A stretch of DNA of 64,000 nt, from the NCBI GenBank assembly GCA_963575745.1, contig CAUYUJ010015030.1, positions 62,001 to 126,000 of the forward strand, given 5' to 3'. The DNA is from Prorocentrum cordatum (taxonomy: Eukaryota; Sar; Dinophyceae; Prorocentrales; Prorocentraceae). Shown here piece after piece: positions 1-10,910 of this stretch. The notes under the pieces were generated by a model. The model did not search any database. It was not told the DNA's origin and saw only the letters and a list, made by a program, of their open reading frames with translations. The position numbers and the translations under genes were made by a program. Position 1 is the stretch's first letter. Each line of letters begins with the position of its first letter.

Positions 1-3000
1 GCGTTCGGTAGCTTCCGCTGGGCTACGCCCACTGACGGCTCGAGCCACCTGTGCAGAAGCCCACGTGGAGTTGGGAGATCTTTCGTCTCTGGTCGACGCC
101 AACGAGGTTGGTGCGGGATTTCGTAACCGCCAACAGCACGCGGCAGCGTGAACGGAAACGCCATGCCCAGGTACCAGGCGGTATGCTGATTCGTCAGGTC
201 CGTCCCACTCTGGATGTTGACATCGCCGAACCTGGCAAAAACGGACTTGTAATTCTCCGAGATGTTCGACTGGGCTCTGGTGCTCCGCTCAGCGACGATA
301 TATGACGGACTCAACGCTGAGACGAAATCCTGCACCCGTCTTGCCGGCTCTGGAGGCGTGGCCAGTTTGTCTTGAACGAGGGAATCTGCAGCCCCTTCTA
401 CCTGTTGCACCGCATCCTGCACTGCCTGCGGGATGAACTTCGCCTCCCCGTATTTCTCTGCGTACTTCTGGGAATATCTTTCGTGGAGGCGGGTTGCCAC
501 TCTGTCGAATGAGTTCAGGCCGTTGTTGCCATACCCTGGATAGCCGCTGTCGCGCATGAGCTCCATCAATTTGCGCATTGCGGGGATGCGCAACGTCAGC
601 CCTTTCAGGTGCTGCGCCAAGTCTTTGCTGCCCCCTTTGATGCGCACGTTCACCAGCATCGCCAACGTTTCCTCCGAATGTGGCACTCCGAGAGCATCCT
701 GCAGCAACTTCAGCCGGCCCCCGTGGATCTCTTCGGCGTGCTGGGAAGCTTCGCGACAACATCTCTCGATGTCGTCCCAAGGCATGGAGAAGCTGAAGAG
801 ATTGCCCTTCACCTGCGTTCTGGCTTCAGGCTTGCCGAGCGGCACGTCGATGATATTGCCATACGGGGCCTCCAGGTAATACACCAACATAGTGCTCCAA
901 ACCGTGCAGCACGCCACGCACTCCAGCCACGTGACGTCGTTATCCACAATGTATCGACTCACGTGGCCGTAGTAATGGTCGTTGGCTAAACTCATGGGGA
1001 TGGTCCCGCCGTCGAAGAACGAAGATGCCGCCTCGTGATCCCTGAGTTTACCTGTGCAGTCGCGGCATACTGGCACCTCGCACTGCGGGCACAGTTTCCT
1101 ACAGAACGGCCGCGTCTCCCAATCCACCGAATGTCTGTCGGGACACGCAAGACATCTGACGTCCTCAGTACATCCGAATAATTTCCCTGCTCTTCCTTCG
1201 AAGGTAAACTGGACGGCCCACCGGGACACGTGGCGCTCTTGGCTGTCCAAACAGGCGCTCAAAGGTTCACTTAACAGCCTTTGTCCTCTCCACGGGTACG
1301 CCTTGCTTGTCTCCACGTCCCGATCCACATACCGCTTCTGCCATAGGTCGAACCCGCAATTATTAAGCAGCGCCCCAGGGAACTGCTTTTCAACATCTTG
1401 AAAAGCAGCCTCTTTCCAATATCTCATCTCAACGTTGCCAGAAGCGAAAGACATGGAACTCGACTCCAGATCTACTGGCGGGTACCCTGCGCAGGTCGTG
1501 CGAAGTTGGCCGCATATGAAACAGGCCAGACATCTCGTCGTCTCGTCGTTGTACCGCAGAGCGAGCAGGTTCAGGGCTCGCCGAGTTGTCGACCGACCCA
1601 GCATTGGCCACCGCTCCCGTTCGGCTACAGCCACGGCCCCGTATACGTAGTCCAAATTCGTCATCCAAGGAATGTCGTTGTTACAAATCTCACGTATCAT
1701 ACTCGCATGCGTGCGATCCATGGCGCCCCCAGCAATATGATGCAGGAAAACTGCTCGGTCATTTGTGTGAAAACGGCAAGAGCCGCTCTGGGTGTCCTGG
1801 AAGGGACACAAGTACAACGGCAACTTCACTCCAGTTTCCAGGTCGGCCACTGTCAAGTTAGCGCCGTCAGCTCTCAGCGGCAACGCGGGCCGTTCTCGCA
1901 TGAGTTTACGTAGTTCTCGGCAGCGGCCATCAATCACATCCATTTCTACGGGCACTCCACCCACCTGCTCAGCATGGGCGCGAACTGCAAAATATTGCTC
2001 CTCCACGCCGTCGCCCCCTTCGCTTTCAGACTCCTCGCCAGCACCTTCGCTTGACTCCGAAGCCAAGCCTTGGTCTTTGTCTGTTGCCTCGACCGCCAGC
2101 GTTTCTGCCTTGCCTGGGAGCTGGAACCCCAAGAAATCGAGCATGTCCGTGACGCACTGACCTCCACCCCTCGCGGCGACAACTGGCATTGCCGAGGCTG
2201 CGCCCTGGCTTACCGCAGCATTCACGTGATCGTCGCAAAAAGCGTCACATCCACTATGAGTCTCGAAAGCCTGCTCCAGTTGCAATCCAGAGCTTCCGCC
2301 AACGCCGCGCCGCCCAGCGCGCGCCCCAGACGGCGGCGGCGGCAGCGGGGCGCACTCGTTACTCTGACCCTGCTGCTCTCGCTTGACCTCCTCCCCTGTC
2401 CTGGATCGCTTGGCCACGGCACTCCCATCATCCTGCCGCGTCACTTGCCCCGACGCTCTATCGTTCCCGTCTCCACCGTTCCTCTCTTCGGCGGGGGGCC
2501 CTGCCGGAGCTCTGTCACTCTGGGTTCTCAGGCGCTTCGCCTCTCTGTGCCCATCATCTCCAGTGGAGCCATCGCCGCCCGAGCTTCTTCCCCTTTCAGG
2601 CAACTGCTCTTGCGGGCATACCCGCAGCCGCTCGAAATGTGTTCGGACGGCACCCTGTCCGCCGTTATCTCGAAGGGACGCGGCCACCACTGGCAGGCTC
2701 GGGTCTCCGACGTGCGAACGGGCGCATGTCAACTCGTGCCTCGACGAGCAGTGTACGAAAATAACTACATTCTGCCTCTTGCAACGCGCCAGCGCAAGCA
2801 GCTCGATATCGCTGAGATAATAATCTGCGCACGTACTCATGGCTTCCAAATAAGCAGGGTAGACGGCATTGAAGAAATTGGCGGGCAAGCCAGCAGATTG
2901 GTAGTTGCATTCCCTGGCCTTGTCGACAGACTCTGCGAAAGCCGTTATCGTTTCCAGGTCGCCGCCACCGTCGAAATCGAGGCCGTCAACCACGTCGTGG

Positions 3001-3608
3001 ATCTTACTGAAAAATAAATCGAATGAGTTCTGAAGGCATGCATCCTCAACGGCACTTCTGTGCCACTCTCGAGCGCCAGGGGTTCCTGCGAACAGCGCTT
3101 CATACTTGCTCAGGCAGCGTCTTCCACAGAACTCATCAGATGCCTCAAATTCTTCGACGCAGAGAGAACCAAACTCTTGCATTATCCTTGCTTTACACTC
3201 CCTGTGCACTTCGAACTTATATACTTCATCCCGGCATGCCTCAACGCAGCGCTGAGCCACGTCGAAATGGGATTGCAGAAGGCAGTGCCACACGTGCTCA
3301 CCTTCGTTATCTCCAGCGTGCAGCGAGGCACCGAAGGGGTTGGGCTGCTTCGCAAAGGGTTGGGTCAAATCCCAGAGTGCCCATTCCATGTCGCCCAGCA
3401 GCTCCTCGGACGACACCCTCGATTTGAAGATGTCAGCGGTGGGACCGAATGCTTCGCGGAGAAACGAGCGAGCGTCGCGCTTGACCAGCTCACCCCTCTC
3501 CCACTCGCCCCACACAGAATGAATGGCGCACCGTCTCCAGCTGTAGGCATCGTCTCCATCAGCATCCCCTGCAATTATCGCACCGCTCGGGGCGAGGGCG
3601 CGTAAACC
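1..3608 (-). CDS. Helitron-type (PIF1-helicase family) protein, N-terminal part, 3' incomplete
   Basis: One frame is open for about 1,200 codons from the stop at 3609-3611 to the left edge, so the C-terminus lies outside the window. It encodes a serine/glycine/arginine/acid-rich linker (about residues 280-540), then cysteine clusters typical of dinoflagellate Helitron proteins: RCLACFICGQLR (near 690), a CxxC cluster near 815, and FCRKLCPQCEVPVCRDC (near 835-850). Next come SLANDHYYG, YYLEAPYGNI, SMPWDDI (near 940), RIKGGSKDLAQHLKG, and SGTDLTNQHTAWYLGMAFPF (near 1150). This order matches the region preceding the helicase in PIF1-like proteins of Symbiodiniaceae, as I recall them. An OTU-like stretch (YLSDIELLALARCKRQNVVI) is tentative. 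The first in-frame ATG is at 3389, but coding character extends upstream, so a 5' exon or a shift near 3610-3631 is likely. Expected role: rolling-circle transposition. No frameshift or internal stop was found, unlike most elements here. Confidence 0.5.
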
Positions 3609-3801
3609 TCACGTAAGTCCACGACTGGCATCCCTGTGAACTCTGCTGCACGCCCTCAGGTATTAGGAAGAATAGCGTCCGTGCGGAGCTAAACTCACTG
3701 CACAAGTGATACGCGGAGTTCACAGTAGAGCCTCACGCAGATGGACGGGCACTGGTCGAGACTAGCTTGGGCCAGCCTGACTTGCACCACAATGTCTACG
3801 G
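3609..3801 (-). repeat. Leader module L1 with relict spliced leader
   Basis: Read on the minus strand, 3801-3781 resembles the 22-nt dinoflagellate SL (17 of 21 positions by eye, beginning CCGTAG and ending GCAAG). The near-palindrome GAGTTTAGCTC follows at 3696-3686, and then the Helitron-type ORF. The order SL-like, palindrome, ORF recurs at other genes in the window. Confidence 0.5.
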
Positions 3802-4340
3802 AAAATCGCGACTGAATCGTAACGCCTTCTACCCTCTGACGGCAAAATCCTTCTGGACCCTAACTGTTAGCACACTCCCCTGTGGAGCCCAGCCCCTAGT
3901 CTCGACTCCCAGGAATAAGCAAAGCCGGGAGAACACGAACCGACAGAGATAGAAAACAGCGCGAAGCCTTGCAGCGGGGGAGAGGGGAGGGGCCAGGCCA
4001 GCAGCTCGGTTGGCATCATGCGCGCCAGTGAATGGAGATAACGCATAGTGTTCAGAATGCATTCAGTACGACTAGGAGAGCTATGCTCATTACCTCCACA
4101 TACCACGCGGTTACCACATATTTACATTCCAATACACGGAGTCACCTGTGGAGGGTGGTTCTGGCAAACGTCTCTTCATGTTTGTGGAGGGCGGGCAGAG
4201 AGACGCTCCTTCTCGCGCAAATCGTCTGCATGGCGACCCTTGGGGGACCACTAGCGGGGTTGCAAGACCTTGCCATCACAGCAACGTTCACGACGCGCAG
4301 GTACAGCGCTCCACAACACACATGCAAGGAGACGCCTTAA
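3802..4340. other. Spacer with dispersed duplications, no gene
   Basis: 3802-3935 is a diverged copy of sequence found at 7080-7230, 9387-9520 and 23157-23290, lying 5' of the SL-like segment in each (at 23 kb only a partial one). 3972-4062 is a diverged copy of 5140-5222 (shared core CCAGCAGCTCGGTTGGCATC). No coding signal was found. Confidence 0.5.
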
Positions 4341-4344
4341 CGAC

Positions 4345-5010
4345 TCACACCAGAACGAAAGGCCCCCACGATTCATACCGCAGAGAGCCCCAACAACTCA
4401 CATACTGGGAGGGGCCCGAACGACTCACTCCAGGACGACAGCCCGAACGACTCCACCAGGACAAGAGACCCCGAACGACTCACACCACGAGCAGCCCGAA
4501 CAACTCAGACGCAAGGAGGCGTCAGAGCGACTCACACCAGGGCCAGGAGCCCGAACGACTCACACAGCGAGGAGCCCAACCTATTCACACACCAGGCGGA
4601 GCCCGAACGACTCACACCAGGACGAGGGGCCCAACCACTCACACCACGAGGATCCCGAACGACTCCCACACAAAGAGGAGCCCGAACGAGTCACACCAGG
4701 ACGAGGGGCCGGAACGACTCACACCACGAGGAGCCCGAACGACTCACACACAAGGAAGTGCCCGAAGCACTTCCACCACGAAGGACGAGGGGCCCCAACG
4801 ACGCACACCACGAGGAGACGGAACTATTCACACACAAGGAGGGGCCCGAACGACGCACGCCAGGACGAGGGGCCCGAACGACTCACATCACGAAGAGCCT
4901 GAACGACTCACACACAAGGAGGAGCCCGAAGGACTCACACCATGAAGGACGAAGGGCCCCCAAAATGCACACCACGAGGAACCAACGATTCACATATGTG
5001 CGACGCACAG
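4345..5010 (+). repeat. CCCGAACGACTCACAC minisatellite array A
   Basis: Imperfect tandem units of about 25-28 bp share the core CCCGAACGACTCACAC and alternate three tails (CAGGACGAGGGG, CACGAGGAG, ACAAGGAGGGG). Because the unit lacks stop codons and is not a multiple of 3, the plus frames stay open and yield rotating peptides such as PNDSH, ARTTHT and PERLTP. These are not treated as genes. Confidence 0.5.
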
Positions 5011-5384
5011 AACACCGAACTCCTGCATTAGCTCTGTCTTGCGCTCCTATGCAGTTCGAATGTCCCTGGTTCTTCTTGACAGGCCTCCGCAAAGCACAGA
5101 GCAACGTCGACGTGAGATCGACGAAGGCAGATCCACCCAGGGCAGTGCAGGGGGGAAGGGCTCGGGCCAGCAGCTCGGTTGGCATCATGCTTACTAGTGC
5201 TTGGAGCTTACGCATAATGTTTCTTAGGATTGCTGTAACACAAGGACCAGCCTCAACGACTCACTCCAGAACGAGGGGCCCCAACGACCAACCCAAGGGA
5301 AGCCCGAACCACTCACGCACATGGAAGGGCCCGAACGACTCATACCACGAATGACGAGAGGTCACAACGAGTCACAGATGCTGG
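5011..5384 (+). repeat. Post-array module and short minisatellite patch
   Basis: 5000-5050 (a GACGCACAGAACACCGA-like stretch) recurs after the arrays at about 23965 and 30288. 5140-5222 duplicates 3972-4062. 5250-5375 holds a few more CCCGAACGACTCAC units. Confidence 0.5.
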
Positions 5385-5720
5385 CGGCGACGTCGACGAC
5401 GACGACCAGATCCATGCTTACGATGACAACGATGACTTCGGACACGACAATTCCATGGGCGACGGCGTCGACGACCCAGCGATCTTCCCCGACCTGTCCT
5501 GCAGTGCGCACGCGGCGCGAAATGCTAAACTGATCAGGCTCGCCCATGAAGTCGGGCGCTGGAGGCGCGCGGCAGGTTCGGAGGGAGAGGTAGAAGAGAA
5601 ACAGAAGGAGAAACTCGCCTCCCAGATCGGTCCCCTTGACCAGATCTGAAGACTCACGGAACTCAGAGAGTGCACGTGCTGGGCCAGACTTCAGGTGGTG
5701 TGAGTAATTGGGGCTCCTCG
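5385..5720. repeat. Segmental duplication partner of 8095-8260 and 7333-7450
   Basis: 5385-5545 matches 8095-8250 at high identity (a shared GACGTCGACGACGACGAC start and the GTCGACGACCCAGCGATCTT block). 5600-5690 matches 7340-7420 (CCAGATCGG, then CAGATCTGA, then TCACGGAACTC). No conserved ORF was seen. Confidence 0.5.
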
Positions 5721-6190
5721 CCCTGGAGCGAGTCGTTCGAGTTCTTCCTTGTATGAGCCGTTCAGGCCCCTCGCCGAACGACTTACTCATCGAGGAGAGG
5801 CTAGAACGAATCTGTCCAGGAGAGGGGACCCGAACAACTCGCAACAGGAGGGGATCACCGAAGGAATCCACTGCACCGTGGTAGCGGCCACACCGTCGAT
5901 AATACTGCCTATCTCCCGGTGCGGCAAGGTAACGACATCGCCCAGTACTGCTGCAGCGGTGAATCATAAGGTAATCCCAGTACTGGACGTGAGAGCACGC
6001 ACCATCGCAGCCCACTACCGCACACTCGAAGAAACCGAGCAATGTCCAAGGGTCAGAGGCAAAAACGGCGAGTACAGTAATCAGCAGCATCACCTGAGCA
6101 GAATAAGCAGCACCAGTATAGATTATAGAAACCTGCATCGAAGAACTGACCAACGGATGTCAAGTTGAAGCAACATCCCATGTCCCAACT
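5721..6190. other. Spacer, no recognised gene
   Basis: A few degenerate minisatellite units occur at 5720-5860. The rest contains CAG/CAC-rich sequence weakly similar to 14800-15200. Nothing with coding character was found. Confidence 0.5.
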
Positions 6191-6194
6191 CGCT

Positions 6195-6932
6195 CTACCC
6201 AGAACCATAATGGAAACTAGTACATTCTGCAGTTGTGCAGTACAGGCATATACTACCAGAGCCCACTGCCGTACGTGTTCCTCCAACAAAGTCACACGAG
6301 CGTCCAGAAACGCGTGGCTCGCGTCCCTGGTAGGTGCAGGACCAGATGCGGGAGCCGAACTGCTCTCTGCGGACCTGCGCGTCATCCACGTCATCAGCCC
6401 GATCGGTGGAAACCTCGGACATTTCGTCAAGAGCCTGTTGCTGGTGGAGTGTCCGAGCTTCTTGCTCACGTCTCGTCACGCTCTTGGTGTTGCTGAGGCG
6501 CTCATGGGGCTCGTCTGGGTACATCGCATGCGCCCTGCAACGCGGCCGACCCGCCAACGGATATCCACGTGCCCTCGGGGTGCTCTTGCTGCGGCTGCGA
6601 TTGCGCGCCCTGCTCTGGATGCCTCTCCGCGGTGCGCTGGTGGATCGGCCCCTCCGCGGAGAAGAGCTCTCTGCGCCAGCAGGCGCAGAGCTATGGGATG
6701 CGCCAGCTGTTTTCGAACGCCCAGTCTTAGAGCGCCACTCCCAGAAACTCCCAGGGTTAGGATCCTCTTTCCATAGGTGTAGTTCATGAGCCAGCACGTC
6801 ATCTACGTGGGGTTTCTCGTCCTGGGAGCGCATGCGATCATCGGAGCGGCTGCGAAGAGGGGAGCCGCGGCGTGCACGACGGAAAGCACGACCCCAATCA
6901 CTCCGCAGATCCTCGCCACTACGAGTAGCCAT
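6195..6932 (-). CDS. Hypothetical Ser/Arg-rich protein
   Basis: 245 codons from the first ATG at 6932; the open frame extends to 7001 only with a non-ATG start. The N-terminal half is rich in R and S (SRARNRSRSKSTPRARG). The segment containing WEWRSKTGRSK is shared with 9037-9291, so the 5' part is duplicated. The C-terminal half shares nothing with the 8.4 kb gene and has several cysteines. It lies downstream of a leader module (6965-7079). A single real product is uncertain because the duplicated part is best matched in a different frame of the other copy. Nuclear RS-like function would be pure inference. Confidence 0.5.
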   Translation of the reverse strand: MATRSGEDLRSDWGRAFRRARRGSPLRSRSDDRMRSQDEKPHVDDVLAHELHLWKEDPNPGSFWEWRSKTGRSKTAGASHSSAPAGAESSSPRRGRSTSAPRRGIQSRARNRSRSKSTPRARGYPLAGRPRCRAHAMYPDEPHERLSNTKSVTRREQEARTLHQQQALDEMSEVSTDRADDVDDAQVRREQFGSRIWSCTYQGREPRVSGRSCDFVGGTRTAVGSGSICLYCTTAECTSFHYGSG

Positions 6933-6964
6933 CGCGCGCGAAGTCGAGTGAGTACGTCTGCGCC

Positions 6965-7079
6965 GAGCTAAGCTCACTGCAGAAATGGTAGGCAGAGACA
7001 ACTCACAGCAACAAGGAGATTCCTGGGGAACGGACGCAGGAATGATCTCCTACCTCTGATGAGCCACAACGGCTACGGA
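6965..7079 (-). repeat. Leader module L2 with relict spliced leader
   Basis: Minus-strand 7079-7058 reads CCGTAGCCGTTGTGGCTCAT, differing from the start of the dinoflagellate SL at only two of about 19 positions. A perfect GAGCTTAGCTC follows at 6975-6965, then the hypothetical ORF. Confidence 0.5.
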
Positions 7080-7430
7080 CAACCAGCAGGGAATCGCAAT
7101 GCCTTGGACACGATTATGGCACAGTTCCTCTGGTCACAAGCCTCTCTCGCACATCCTTGCGACCTCCGTCTCTGATCACGACTCCCTGGAATCAGCGGCC
7201 GAGAAATGTCCAGTGCACGCGGCACAAGGTACCACTCTGCTCAGGTTCGCAGCTTTGGGCTGCATCTCAAAGGCTGGTTCGCTCACTATGTCGGGCGCGA
7301 GCACCAGGCGGCAACTTAGACAGGAGATGTGAAAAATGAGCAGCCAGGGAAACCGCCTCTCAGATCGGCCCCCTCGAACAGATCTGAGGAATCACGGAAC
7401 TCGTAGTGTTCGCGTCTTCGACCTGACCCC
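7080..7430. repeat. Conserved 5' flank of module L2 plus duplicated spacer
   Basis: 7080-7230 is alignable with 9387-9520 (shared GGGAATCGCAATG and CACGACTCCCTGGAA). 7333-7420 is alignable with 5600-5700. No gene was seen. Confidence 0.5.
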
Positions 7431-7625
7431 AATAGACCCCCAGGAGGCTCCCAAGAGGTCTCCGAGAGGCCCCCAAGAGGCCCCCAAGAAACCCCAAGCG
7501 GCTCCCCAGAGGCCCCCAAGAGCCCCCAAGAAGCGCCAAGATACCCAAAGAAGCCCCCAAGAGGCCCCCAAGAGACCCCCAAGAGACCCCCAAGAGGCTC
7601 CAAAAGGTATCCAAGAGGCTTCACG
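7430..7625 (+). repeat. GGCCCCCAAGAG tandem array A
   Basis: Tandem 12-bp units of GGCCCCCAAGAG with substitutions. The same unit recurs at 11700-11880 and 34470-34740, each time directly abutting the CCCGAACGACTCACAC minisatellite. Conceptual RPPRGPQEAPK peptides are an artefact of the repeat. Confidence 0.5.
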
Positions 7626-7627
7626 AA

Positions 7628-8095
7628 GAGCCCGAACGATGCACACCAGGACGAGGAGCCCCAACGAGTCACACCACGAAGGGCCCGAACGACTCACACC
7701 ACAAGGAGGGGCCCGAACGACTCTCACCAGGACGAGGGGCCCGAATTACTCAGACCACGAGGAGCCCGAACGATTCACCCCACGACGCGGGCCCCCAACT
7801 ACTCACGCCACGGGAAGCCCGAACGAGTTACACGAGGAAGAGGGGGCCGACCGACTCAAACTCAAGGAGGGGACTCATACCAAGAAGCCCGAACGACTCA
7901 CACATAATGAGGCACCCGAAGGAGTCACACAAGGAGAAGCCTGAACGACTCATTCCAAAGCGAGAGGCCCGAAGGACCAACCCAAGGGAACCCCGAACCA
8001 CCCACGCACAAGGAGGGGCCCGACATACTCTTACCACGAATGACGAAGGGCCCCAACGACTCACACCACGAGCACCGGAACAACTGACAGAGGCT
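7628..8095 (+). repeat. CCCGAACGACTCACAC minisatellite array B
   Basis: About 17 imperfect units of the 25-28 bp minisatellite, more degraded toward the right end, running directly into the duplicated segment at 8095. Confidence 0.5.
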
Positions 8096-8441
8096 GGCGG
8101 CGACGTCGACGACGACGACAAGATCCATGCTCACGATGACAACGATGACTTCAACGACGACACTTCTATGGACGACGGCGTCGACGACCCAGCGATCTTT
8201 CCCGACTAGTCCTGTAGTGCGCACGCGGCACGAGATACTAAATTGAACAGGCTTGCCGATTGATACGGTCGGACATAGTCCAGCTCTGCCTAATCAAAAG
8301 AAGCTGCGGCACCCAGAGAACGCACATGGCTCATGAGACCAGGCACGAATGTAGCATAGAAGCACGCGTCTCTGGGACACGCGCACAAAAAAACTGCACG
8401 CGAAGCTACCAATAGCCCTGACTGATACTGAGGTGGAGCGA
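8095..8441. repeat. Segmental duplicate of 5385-5545 and short spacer
   Basis: 8095-8250 duplicates 5385-5545. 8250-8441 has no recognised feature. Confidence 0.5.
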
Positions 8442-9089
8442 TCAGAGCTGCGAGTCGTCCGCGTCCGCTTGCTCACAGATTGGATCCAGAGCCTCTTTCA
8501 GCGCAGAGGCGGTTACGTGATCCGCAATAGGGTCCACTGCCATGTCCACCGTGACATCCGATGCAGAGTCCAGTCCGTCAGGTGGCTCGATGCCCATGAT
8601 AGCAGCCACCTCCGCCCACCTGCTCCGCGGAACCAAGCAAGTCCCATAATGGTCACGCGCAACATTGCCACGAGAGCGTGCACCGTCGGGTGGATCACGG
8701 TGCTCATGGCCGTCCGCGGGAACCCACGAGTTCAGGTGCGGCTTCCGGTTAGTCATGTATAGGCTTTCCCACAAAGGGCTGCACCAGCGGAAGATGGAGC
8801 CATTCGGGAGAATAGAATGCCCACCACGTGCTCGACACCGCCTGCACAAAATACCATCGCATAGCACCTTCCTGATAGAAACGTAATGGTCCTCGACCCA
8901 CTCAGTGTCGGTCACCGGGCCGATAGCTCCGTGATCGATCTGCGCCATGATCGTGTCCACGCGCATGGCATAGAACATGCGGCGGGAACAGGGCTGCCGA
9001 TACCAGGTGATGAAAGCGATGAACATAGCGGTCGAGTCAACGTTCGCCATGGGAACCCAGCGCGGCATAGGGTTGGCGGGAAGCGACAT
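8442..9089 (-). CDS. Hypothetical protein with a CxxCRxR motif
   Basis: 216 codons from the first ATG at 9089 (the frame is open to 9308 without ATG). It reads like a genuine protein: mixed composition, VLCDGILCRRCRARGG (possible metal site), FRWCSPLWESLYM, RSRWAEVAAIMGIEPPDG and an acidic, alanine-rich C-terminus ending ADADDSQL. The family is not recognised. A leader module with a degenerate palindrome and SL-like stretch lies 5' at 9271-9386. The 5' flanking segment 9090-9300 is a roughly 80% copy of 6600-6990, so this gene and the 6.2 kb ORF share a promoter-proximal module but not a body. Confidence 0.5.
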   Translation of the reverse strand: MSLPANPMPRWVPMANVDSTAMFIAFITWYRQPCSRRMFYAMRVDTIMAQIDHGAIGPVTDTEWVEDHYVSIRKVLCDGILCRRCRARGGHSILPNGSIFRWCSPLWESLYMTNRKPHLNSWVPADGHEHRDPPDGARSRGNVARDHYGTCLVPRSRWAEVAAIMGIEPPDGLDSASDVTVDMAVDPIADHVTASALKEALDPICEQADADDSQL

Positions 9090-9270
9090 TCCAGCAGGAT
9101 GCGTCTCCGCGGTATGCTGGTGGATCGGCCCTCTGCATGGAAGAGCTCCTGGCAGCAACAGGTGCAGAGCTACGGGATGGGCCAGCTGCTTTCGAGCGGC
9201 CAGTCTTAGAGCGCCACTCCCAGAAGTTCCAAGGGTTTGGATCGAGTGAGGTCGAGTGGAACGTCTGCGC

Positions 9271-9386
9271 CAATCGAAGCTCACCGCGCAAATGGTAGGC
9301 GGAGACAACTCACAGCAACAAAGAAATTCTTGGGGAACGGATGCGAATCTAATCTCCTACTTCTGATGGGCCGCAATGGCGACGGA
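9271..9386 (-). repeat. Leader module L3, degenerate
   Basis: Minus-strand 9386-9364 (CCGTCGCCATTGCGGCCCAT) is an SL-like stretch, and GTGAGCTTCGATTGGCGC at 9283-9266 is a mutated palindrome. The spacing is like that of module L2. Confidence 0.5.
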
Positions 9387-10126
9387 CAACCGACTGGGAA
9401 TCGCAATGTCTTGGACTCGATTATGCCACAGTCCTTCCGGACATGCGCTCTCTCACACATCGATGCGAACCTTCGTCCTTGGTCACGACTCCCTGGAAAC
9501 GGCAGTCGGGAAATCCCAAGAGCCCGCACGACTACCAAACCCGAAAGAGCCAAGTAGAAAGAGAGTCCATCACGAAAACCGAGCATAAACGAATCACCGA
9601 AAGCGCACTCACACGCGCCGACCAACAAACCAAGACCAAAGAAAAGCGAGATCCCAAGGACACAACTGAAAAGGAATCGAACGAGGCAGAGGCGGAGGAT
9701 GAGAACTGTGAGAGGACACCCACTCTTTCTCAGCGACGCACTCCTTGCAGTGTAGCTTCTGGCGATTCTGCAGCACTGTACGAGCACCTCTGGCACGTCT
9801 ACGTCGCGGGATCCGACACGTCGAATCCTTGCGCACGACATGCCTTCCACACCCAAGTGGTGCCCCGAGAAGATGCGCGATGCCTGCGTCCACTCTTCGA
9901 CCAGTACTTCAGCTCATATGCCGTTCTTCAGGACCTACGTCTCTGTCATATCCCTTGTGCATCCCCGCTTTTTGTCACAGCCCCCTGGGGTCTGCAGTGC
10001 TGAACGCCCAGGAACAAGCGAACAGGAACCAGCCCACGAACCAGCGTCGCCGCAGAGCGAGCTCCGCCAGCGATCGGCGCTCGTTCACACAGGGAGATTG
10101 CTGGCCAATGGCCGAGAAGGGCTGGG
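9387..10126. other. Spacer with conserved flank and dispersed 90-bp repeat
   Basis: 9387-9520 is the conserved 5' flank also seen after L1 and L2. 9625-9725 is one copy of a dispersed repeat containing GAGGCAGAGGCGGAGGA, also at 12145-12240 and 14605-14700. The rest has no coding signal. Confidence 0.5.
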
Positions 10127-10251
10127 AATGGCCCACAATGGCCCACAGAGACCCACGACGAGGCCGAACGACTCACCCCAGGACGAAGGGCACCAAGGAT
10201 TCACACCACGAGGAGCCCGAACGACTCACACACCAGGAGAGGCCCGAGCGG
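10127..10251 (+). repeat. Minisatellite patch, near-identical copy of 11361-11483
   Basis: 10141-10251 and 11373-11483 differ at one position in 111 by eye, the closest repeat pair noticed in the window. It contains four CCCGAACGACTCAC-type units preceded by a TGGCCCACAA repeat. Confidence 0.5.
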
Positions 10252-10910
10252 ATCCTTCTCCCCTTCCCCCTCCCCCTCTTCCCTGGTCGGGCAAGGAGCG
10301 CGGGCGCGCTCCCTTTCATCGCGCATGAGCAACACGTGTAGCAACTCTCAGGCCCGCGCTTGTAGCCGCAAGCAACCGCCGCACTGTCGCACAGCGCTCC
10401 TTCATCATTTTCCCATTCCTCCGTCTTTTCCCTGGCCGAGCAAGGAGCGCGGGCGCGCGCCCCTTTTCTTGGTTCCGCAGGCGCGTTTCTCACGGCGACC
10501 ATGATCGCACATGGCGGCCCCCAGGGCCCTCCTCCTGGCCCTCGTCCTTTTTCTCCTCCGTTTCCTCCTTCTCCTCTTCCCCCTCTTCTTCCTCCTCCTC
10601 CTCCTCCTCTCCGCCATCCTCTCCCAACTCCCTCCTCCTCCCCCTCCGCCTCCCCCTCCCCTTTCTCCTCCTTTTCCTCCAATCTTCCCTCACCGTCCTT
10701 CTTATCCCCCCCCCCCCCCCCCCCCCCCCCCCCACACCACCACCACCGCCACCACCACCACCACCACCACCACCACCACCACCACCACCACCACCACCAC
10801 CACCACCGCCACCGCACCCCACCCCGCCCCACCCCCCCCGCCCCACCCCGCCCCCTCCTGAACCCCCCCCCTCCCCTTTTTTTCCTCCTCTTCCATGTCT
10901 CGCGCGCCCT
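10252..10910. repeat. C/CT-rich low-complexity tract with poly-C and (CCA)n
   Basis: A CCT/CTC-rich strand tract, an uninterrupted poly-C run at about 10707-10732, then (CAC)n to about 10820 and C-rich sequence to 10870. Two copies of GCAAGGAGCGCGGGCGCG lie at about 10290 and 10440. No gene. Confidence 0.5.

Noticed and set aside
2070-3017. Long plus-strand frame of 315 codons
   Set aside because: It is antisense to the Helitron-type minus frame, which carries recognisable zinc and domain motifs; the plus product has no motif.
4148-4945. Several long overlapping plus-strand frames (Thr/His/Arg-rich)
   Set aside because: They are translations of the stop-free minisatellite in three frames; the same peptides appear at every array.
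4345-5010. CRISPR-like regular array
   Set aside because: Units are contiguous with no unique spacers; this is a minisatellite in a eukaryotic genome.
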